Source of the DNA: Haloferax marinum
Lineage (GTDB): Archaea > Halobacteriota > Halobacteria > Halobacteriales > Haloferacaceae
DNA length: 64,000 nt
Direction of reading: 5' to 3'
NCBI RefSeq assembly: GCF_009674625.1
Contig: NZ_WKJQ01000001.1
Coordinates: 620,001 to 684,000 of the forward strand
The stretch's first letter is position 1. Every line of letters starts with the position of its first letter. A program made the translations under genes and the position numbers. Under the pieces are notes generated by a model. The model had not been told where the DNA came from. It made no database searches and saw only the letters and a list, made by a program, of their open reading frames with translations. Below are positions 60,031-64,000 of this stretch, piece by piece.

Positions 60031-60498
60031 ATGGCACGAATGCACACCCGCCGCCGTGGCTCGTCCGGTTCGGACAAGCCCGTGGCAGACGAAGCACCGG
60101 AGTGGAGTGACGTCGACGCAGAAGACATCGAAGCACGCGTCGTCGAACTTGCAGAACAGGGCAAAGACCCGAGCCAAATCGGGCTCTCCCTGCGTGACGA
60201 AGGCGTCAAGGGCGTCCCGGTCCCGGACGTCAAACTCGCCACCGGAAAGAAAGTCACCACCATCCTCGAGGAGAACGACGCATCTCCCGAACTCCCCGAG
60301 GACCTCCGTAACCTGATGGAACGCGCAGTTCGCCTCCGCGAGCACATGGAGGAGAACCAACAGGACAAGTCCAACCGTCGCGCGCTCCAGAACACGGAGT
60401 CGAAGATTCGACGACTCGTCTCCTACTACCGTGGAGACAAACTCGACGACGACTTCACGTACAACTACGACGTCGCCGTCGAACTCCTCGAGAAGTAA
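60031..60498 (+). CDS. rps15: 30S ribosomal protein S15
   Basis: A 155-residue archaeal S15 (S13e-like N-terminal extension plus S15 core). ATG 60031 gives 'MARMHTRRRGSSGSDKPVAD', the normal start. The core has 'LMERAVRLREHMEENQQDKS', 'ALQNTESKIRRLVSYYRGDK' and 'FTYNYDVAVELLEK', and binds 16S rRNA helix 22. First gene of rps15-recJ-pcc1-rps3ae. Confidence 0.96.
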   Translation: MARMHTRRRGSSGSDKPVADEAPEWSDVDAEDIEARVVELAEQGKDPSQIGLSLRDEGVKGVPVPDVKLATGKKVTTILEENDASPELPEDLRNLMERAVRLREHMEENQQDKSNRRALQNTESKIRRLVSYYRGDKLDDDFTYNYDVAVELLEK

Positions 60499-60502
60499 CT
60501 AG

Positions 60503-61624
60503 ATGTCTATGAGCCCCGCCGAACAGACACCCGCTGCCGACGCCGCCGCGACGCTTCGCGAGGCGACGTTCGTTCGTCTCCGCGTCCACACGAGCGGTGC
60601 TGCCGTCGCTGCCGCGGGCGTCATCGGGCGGGCGCTCGAGACACTCGACGTCCCCTTCCGTATCCGAGCGACCGAAGCTCCCGACACGACCGCGAACGAC
60701 GACGTCGCGGCCGTCGTGGGGCTCTCGGACGCCGATGCCGACCTCGAACTCGACCCACGTGACGCGGTCACCGTAGTCCGCGAACTCGGTGTCGACCCCG
60801 ACCCGGTGGTCGCACTGGCCGGCCAGTACGCCGCCGGTGTGTCACCGGAGGACGACACCGACCTCGTAGACGCGGCACGCGACGTGGGTGTCGAGTCCCG
60901 TCCCGGAGTGGCCGTTCCGACGGCCGACCTCGCGGACGGACTCGCACACACCACGCTCGTCCACGCATCGTTTTCGGCCGACAAAGAGCGCGCACAAGCG
61001 ATACTCGCTGAACTGTCGCTCCCGGCCGAACTCGACGCAGGCGCCCACAAACGTGTGGCTTCTCTCGTCGCACTCGACGCGACTGGTGATGGAGCGACAC
61101 CGCGGGCAGTCAGCGCAGTCGAACGCGTCCTTCACCCGGACGCGACTCCGAACGGACCGTTCGCGACCGTCGGTGGATTCGCCGACGTTCTCGACGCAAC
61201 CGTTCGGGAGACGCCCGGTGTCGCCGTCGCACTGGCGCTTGGTCACGACGCTCGTGACGCGGCGCTCGACGCGTGGCGCGACCACGCACGAGCGACACAC
61301 GCGGCACTCCGTGAGGCGACGACCGGTCGCTACGAGCGCCTCTATGTGCTCTCGTGTGACCTCTCGTCACCGGGGCGACTCGCGACAGTCGCTCGCCTCG
61401 CCCGCGACTTCCGGTCGCCGGAACCGACCGTTCTCGCGGTTGGAACCGGTGCCGCGGCACTCGTCTCGACCGGTCCCTCCGGACTGGACGAGCAACTCGC
61501 CGCGGCAGCGACCGAACTGGGCGACGCGTCCGCGACAGGGTCACCCGAGGAAGCGACGTTGCGATTCGACCCCTCGGTCGAACCGAAATCGGTCGTCACG
61601 GCCGTCAGGGAGGTGCGCCGATGA
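60503..61624 (+). CDS. RecJ-like protein without DHH motif
   Basis: A 373-residue protein that in haloarchaea sits between rps15 and pcc1 and is usually called a RecJ-like exonuclease. The C-terminal part resembles a DHHA1 substrate-binding domain ('GAAALVSTGPSGLDEQLAAA'), and the middle has 'RYERLYVLSCDLSSPGRLAT'. I do not see the DHH metal motif or the upstream D-x-D expected of an active nuclease, so it is probably an inactive, structural homologue, perhaps of the GINS-associated type. ATG 60503 (or 60509) follows the rps15 stop by four bases; it overlaps pcc1 by four. Confidence 0.7.
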   Translation: MSMSPAEQTPAADAAATLREATFVRLRVHTSGAAVAAAGVIGRALETLDVPFRIRATEAPDTTANDDVAAVVGLSDADADLELDPRDAVTVVRELGVDPDPVVALAGQYAAGVSPEDDTDLVDAARDVGVESRPGVAVPTADLADGLAHTTLVHASFSADKERAQAILAELSLPAELDAGAHKRVASLVALDATGDGATPRAVSAVERVLHPDATPNGPFATVGGFADVLDATVRETPGVAVALALGHDARDAALDAWRDHARATHAALREATTGRYERLYVLSCDLSSPGRLATVARLARDFRSPEPTVLAVGTGAAALVSTGPSGLDEQLAAAATELGDASATGSPEEATLRFDPSVEPKSVVTAVREVRR

Positions 61625-61869
61625 GCATGACTCGGCGTGCAACCCTGCGGACGACACACGACGACCCAGACATCGTCGCAGGTGCACTCGGTCCGGACAA
61701 CACGGACTCGATGCACATGGCAGTCGAAGGGGACGAACTCGTCACCACAATCGAACGCGACTCGACCGGTGGACTCCAGTCTACGGTCGATGATTACGTC
61801 GTCAACGTGACGGTCGCAGAGACCGTCATCGCAGCAACACGAACGCACACAACCACTAACCATGAGTGA
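61621..61869 (+). CDS. pcc1: KEOPS complex subunit Pcc1
   Basis: An 82-residue dimerising subunit of KEOPS, the complex that with Kae1 and Bud32 makes the t6A modification of tRNAs. The sequence 'ATLRTTHDDPDIVAGALGPD' and 'STGGLQSTVDDYVVNVTVAE' matches the family's alpha/beta fold. It overlaps recJ-like by four bases and rps3ae by eight. Confidence 0.9.
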   Translation: MSMTRRATLRTTHDDPDIVAGALGPDNTDSMHMAVEGDELVTTIERDSTGGLQSTVDDYVVNVTVAETVIAATRTHTTTNHE

Positions 61870-62512
61870 ACGATCCGTCTCTAAGCAGAAGCGCGGAAAG
61901 CGATGGTACAAGATCATCGCACCCGAGAATTTCGACCGTAAGGAACTCGGCGAAACCTTCGCCGACGAACCCGAGAAGGTCTACGGCCGAACCGTCGAAT
62001 CGACCCTTGGCGAACTCAACGACGACCAGGGCGCAAACAACGTCAAACTCACCTTCAAGGTGAACGACGTCGGCAGCGACGCTGCCTACACCGAGTTCAT
62101 CCAGCAGGAACTCACCCGAGACTACCTCCGTAGCCTCGTCCGCCGCGGCGCCTCGAAGGTCGAAGCCAACGTCACCGCCGTGACGAAAGACGACTACCGT
62201 GTTCAGGTCCAGCCTGTCGCCTTCACCACGAAGAAGGCAGACCGCAGCCAGGAACACGAGATTCGCCGCATCATGATCGACCTCACCCGCGAGGCCATCA
62301 CCGAGCGAACCTTCGACGACCTGACCGACAGCGTCACCGAAGGCCGACTCTCGTCGGCCATCTACGGCGAGGCGAAGCAGATTTACCCGCTCCGCCGCGT
62401 CGAAGTCAAGAAGTTCTCCCTCGAAGCACGCCCCGCCGAAATCGAGGCCGAGGAAGAAGCAGCAGTCAGTGTCGACGAAGAAGACGTCGCAGTCGACGTC
62501 GACGAAGAGTAA
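61862..62512 (+). CDS. rps3ae: 30S ribosomal protein S3Ae
   Basis: A 216-residue archaeal/eukaryal-type ribosomal protein eS1. It starts 'MSERSVSKQKRGKRWYKIIA', continues 'KVYGRTVESTLGELNDDQGA' and 'GRLSSAIYGEAKQIYPLRRV', and ends in a very acidic tail as usual for halophiles. It lies on the 30S platform near the mRNA exit. Last gene of its operon. Confidence 0.96.
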   Translation: MSERSVSKQKRGKRWYKIIAPENFDRKELGETFADEPEKVYGRTVESTLGELNDDQGANNVKLTFKVNDVGSDAAYTEFIQQELTRDYLRSLVRRGASKVEANVTAVTKDDYRVQVQPVAFTTKKADRSQEHEIRRIMIDLTREAITERTFDDLTDSVTEGRLSSAIYGEAKQIYPLRRVEVKKFSLEARPAEIEAEEEAAVSVDEEDVAVDVDEE

Positions 62513-62515
62513 GTC

Positions 62516-62556
62516 CGCCCACCTGGCGGTCTGACTTCCAGTTTCGACTTTTTTGA
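62516..62556 (+). terminator. Terminator after rps3ae
   Basis: 'cgcccacctggcg'-type pairing (about 62518-62529) follows the stop, and a run of six T lies at 62549-62554. Confidence 0.5.
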
Positions 62557-62601
62557 CGCGACGTCGGGAGCGTCGTGGCTATCGACAAAAGCGGTCAGTG
62601 A

Positions 62602-63048
62602 TTACTCTTCGACGACGACCGTCCCGACCATCCCCGCCTGTTCGTGCGGGATACAGAGATACTCGTACTCGCCCGGAACGTCGAACGTGTACGAGTACGT
62701 CTCGTTACTGTTGATGAGGCCGCCGAGTGAGTTCGAGTACGCGTCTCGTGCAGTTTGTTCGTCGTCGTATCCGCCGCTGGCGAAGAAATCTGCGCCCTCG
62801 GGGATGAGGCTCTCGTAGGCAGTGACGGTGTGGCCGCGAGAACTCGTGTTCTTCCACACGACAGTGTCACCGACTTCGATGGTGACTGTCGGCGGAGTGA
62901 AAGCGACGGCGGTCATTCCCACGTCGAAGTCGCCATCGGAGGCCAACGACGTTGCACACCCCGCGAGGCCGACCGTTACGGCCGTTCCTGCTGCCGCGAG
63001 GAATCGACGTCGACTCTGGTGACCGTCTGCAGACCCATCGTCTCGCAT
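62602..63048 (-). CDS. Halocyanin-like blue copper lipoprotein
   Basis: A 148-residue exported cupredoxin. ATG 63048 opens a twin-arginine lipoprotein signal ('SRRRFLAAAGTAVTVGLAGC'). The copper ligands are His in 'SSRGHTVTAYES', and Cys, His and Met in 'YLCIPHEQAGMVGTVVV'. It should carry electrons at the outer face of the membrane. It stands alone between the ribosomal operon and pssA, and is probably exported by the Tat system. Confidence 0.92.
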   Translation of the reverse strand: MRDDGSADGHQSRRRFLAAAGTAVTVGLAGCATSLASDGDFDVGMTAVAFTPPTVTIEVGDTVVWKNTSSRGHTVTAYESLIPEGADFFASGGYDDEQTARDAYSNSLGGLINSNETYSYTFDVPGEYEYLCIPHEQAGMVGTVVVEE

Positions 63049-63155
63049 AGGCGACTCTCGGGAGGCGATGGATAAATGTCGCATGGTTCGCCCGACGAAC
63101 CGGACGACACGGACGGAACGTAAGAGGCAAAGGGGAGGTCCGCAATCGCAACGGT

Positions 63156-63827
63156 ATGAGACCCCGATTCGTCGGCCGGTTGGGACTCGCGGATATGGTC
63201 ACCGCGGGTAATGCGGCGCTCGGGTTCGTCGCTGCGGTGTTGACCGCAATCGACGTCCGCCTCGCCGCCAAGGCGATTCTCCTCGCCGCGATGGCCGACG
63301 GACTCGACGGTGTCGTCGCCCGACGCTACGGCGGGACCGAAGCAGGTCCGTATCTCGACTCCCTCGCGGACGTCGCCTCTTTCGGTGTCGCGCCGGCACT
63401 CCTCGTCGTCTCCGTCGTCCGCGAGATGTGGGGCTTCGACCAACTCAGAGTCGTCGGCGGCGTCGCCATCGCGGCGCTGTTCGTGGCGGCCGCTGTCGTC
63501 CGATTGGCACTCTATACGGCCTACGACAGCGGGAGCGACGAGACAGTTGGTGTGCCGACGACGCTCGCGGCGACCATCCTCTCGGCGGGCGTCCTCGTTG
63601 GGTTCGTCGACCCGATGCTGCTCGTCGTGCTCTCGGCAATCATGGGCGCGCTCATGCTCTCGGACGTGACGTACCCCGACTTACACGCCCAAGACGCGCT
63701 CGTGATGGGCGTCGTGCAGGGACTCGCCATCGTCCTCTCGGGGAGTCTCGGTGAGGGATTCGCGTTCGGACTGCTGTTCTTGGCGCTCGGCTATCTCTTC
63801 TTGGGGCCCAGATTCTACTGGGGGTGA
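63156..63827 (+). CDS. CDP-alcohol phosphatidyltransferase (archaetidylserine synthase)
   Basis: A 223-residue membrane enzyme with about six helices. The catalytic signature DG-x2-AR-x8-G-x3-D-x3-D is complete in 'MADGLDGVVARRYGGTEAGP' and 'YLDSLADVASFG'. The PssA-type context suggests it joins serine to CDP-archaeol, giving archaetidylserine, which also supplies lipid for C-terminal anchoring of surface proteins in haloarchaea. Start at ATG 63156. Confidence 0.87.
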   Translation: MRPRFVGRLGLADMVTAGNAALGFVAAVLTAIDVRLAAKAILLAAMADGLDGVVARRYGGTEAGPYLDSLADVASFGVAPALLVVSVVREMWGFDQLRVVGGVAIAALFVAAAVVRLALYTAYDSGSDETVGVPTTLAATILSAGVLVGFVDPMLLVVLSAIMGALMLSDVTYPDLHAQDALVMGVVQGLAIVLSGSLGEGFAFGLLFLALGYLFLGPRFYWG

Positions 63828-63898
63828 TTGGGTTCGACTGGGTTTGGCTGAGTTCGCCTACCGAGGTCGACTGGGTTCGTCCGTGAGAACTGTCGTGT

Positions 63899-64000
63899 TC
63901 ACATTCCCATGTCTGCGGCGTCTTCCGGAACGGGGAGGTCTCGTGGGGAGACACCGAGGAGTTCTGCGGCGTGGTCGAGCGCCATATCGAATCCATAGTA
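63899..64000 (-). CDS. C-terminal end of a gene cut by the window
   Basis: The last 33 residues of a protein read on the minus strand up to the window edge: 'YYGFDMALDHAAELLGVSPR', then 'DLPVPEDAADMGM' and a TGA at 63899-63901. The acidic helical end and codon use look real, but the family cannot be told. It converges with the CDP-alcohol transferase. Confidence 0.6.
   Translation of the reverse strand, partial: YYGFDMALDHAAELLGVSPRDLPVPEDAADMGM

Overview
The window is chromosomal DNA of a halophilic archaeon (class Halobacteria, probably Haloferacales). The evidence is high GC with G/C-rich third codon positions, very acidic proteins, twin-arginine lipoprotein signals, archaeal information genes (TFE, Trm56, RNase P subunit Rnp4, Pcc1, ribosomal proteins S15 and S3Ae), and TATA boxes placed about 26-28 nt before start codons, as expected for leaderless mRNAs. 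I see no rRNA genes, no CRISPR array and no complete insertion sequence. Three tRNA genes are present: Arg(CCT) and two identical Ala(GGC).

Layout. 1-9.6 kb: end of an actin-like ATPase, a 7TM/PAS histidine kinase, an orphan FlaD/E-domain protein, a winged-helix regulator, acyl-CoA dehydrogenase, UspA, a RIO-like kinase and a GAF/PAS histidine kinase. 9.9-14.8 kb: a complete branched-chain amino-acid ABC transporter operon (livJ-H-M-G-F). 15-21.8 kb: proline dehydrogenase and a probable P5C dehydrogenase with its HTH regulator, split by a 3.2-kb, less GC-rich gene for an Mrr-type nuclease that carries a perfect 537-bp internal tandem duplication. 22.4-31.4 kb: small proteins, an AbrB-PhoU regulator, an NAD-kinase-like protein, and the cluster trm56-tfe-DUF2110-DUF5803-cinA. 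31.5-41.9 kb: SDR and epimerase, a subtilase paired with a BsuPI-type inhibitor, two glycosyltransferases, rnp4-yhbY-mscS, an HD hydrolase and a peroxiredoxin. 42.2-44.6 kb: tatA, tRNA-Arg with a tail of repeated tRNA 3' ends, a CPBP protease and a membrane protein. 44.8-54.9 kb: a pilus-type machine (PilB ATPase, TadC-like platform, six pilin-like proteins). 55.7-59.8 kb: a 4-kb segment bounded by two identical tRNA-Ala genes and a 125-bp direct repeat; it holds a membrane-tethered winged-helix protein, an ion channel and a two-gene SRA-like/HNH restriction locus whose first gene is frameshifted. 60-64 kb: rps15, recJ-like, pcc1, rps3ae, a halocyanin, archaetidylserine synthase and the end of one more gene.

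The most unusual signal is structural. Four minus-strand genes are followed by short tandem arrays (10, 21, 22 and 22 bp units) in which each unit repeats the end of the gene including a stop codon. All three tRNA genes are followed by spaced copies of their own 3' ends. Other candidates are the duplicated Mrr-like gene, the split modification-dependent restriction locus hidden by a one-base frameshift, the protease/inhibitor pair, and a structured transcribed-looking segment upstream of rps15. Family names and functions come from recognising motifs; no database search was run.
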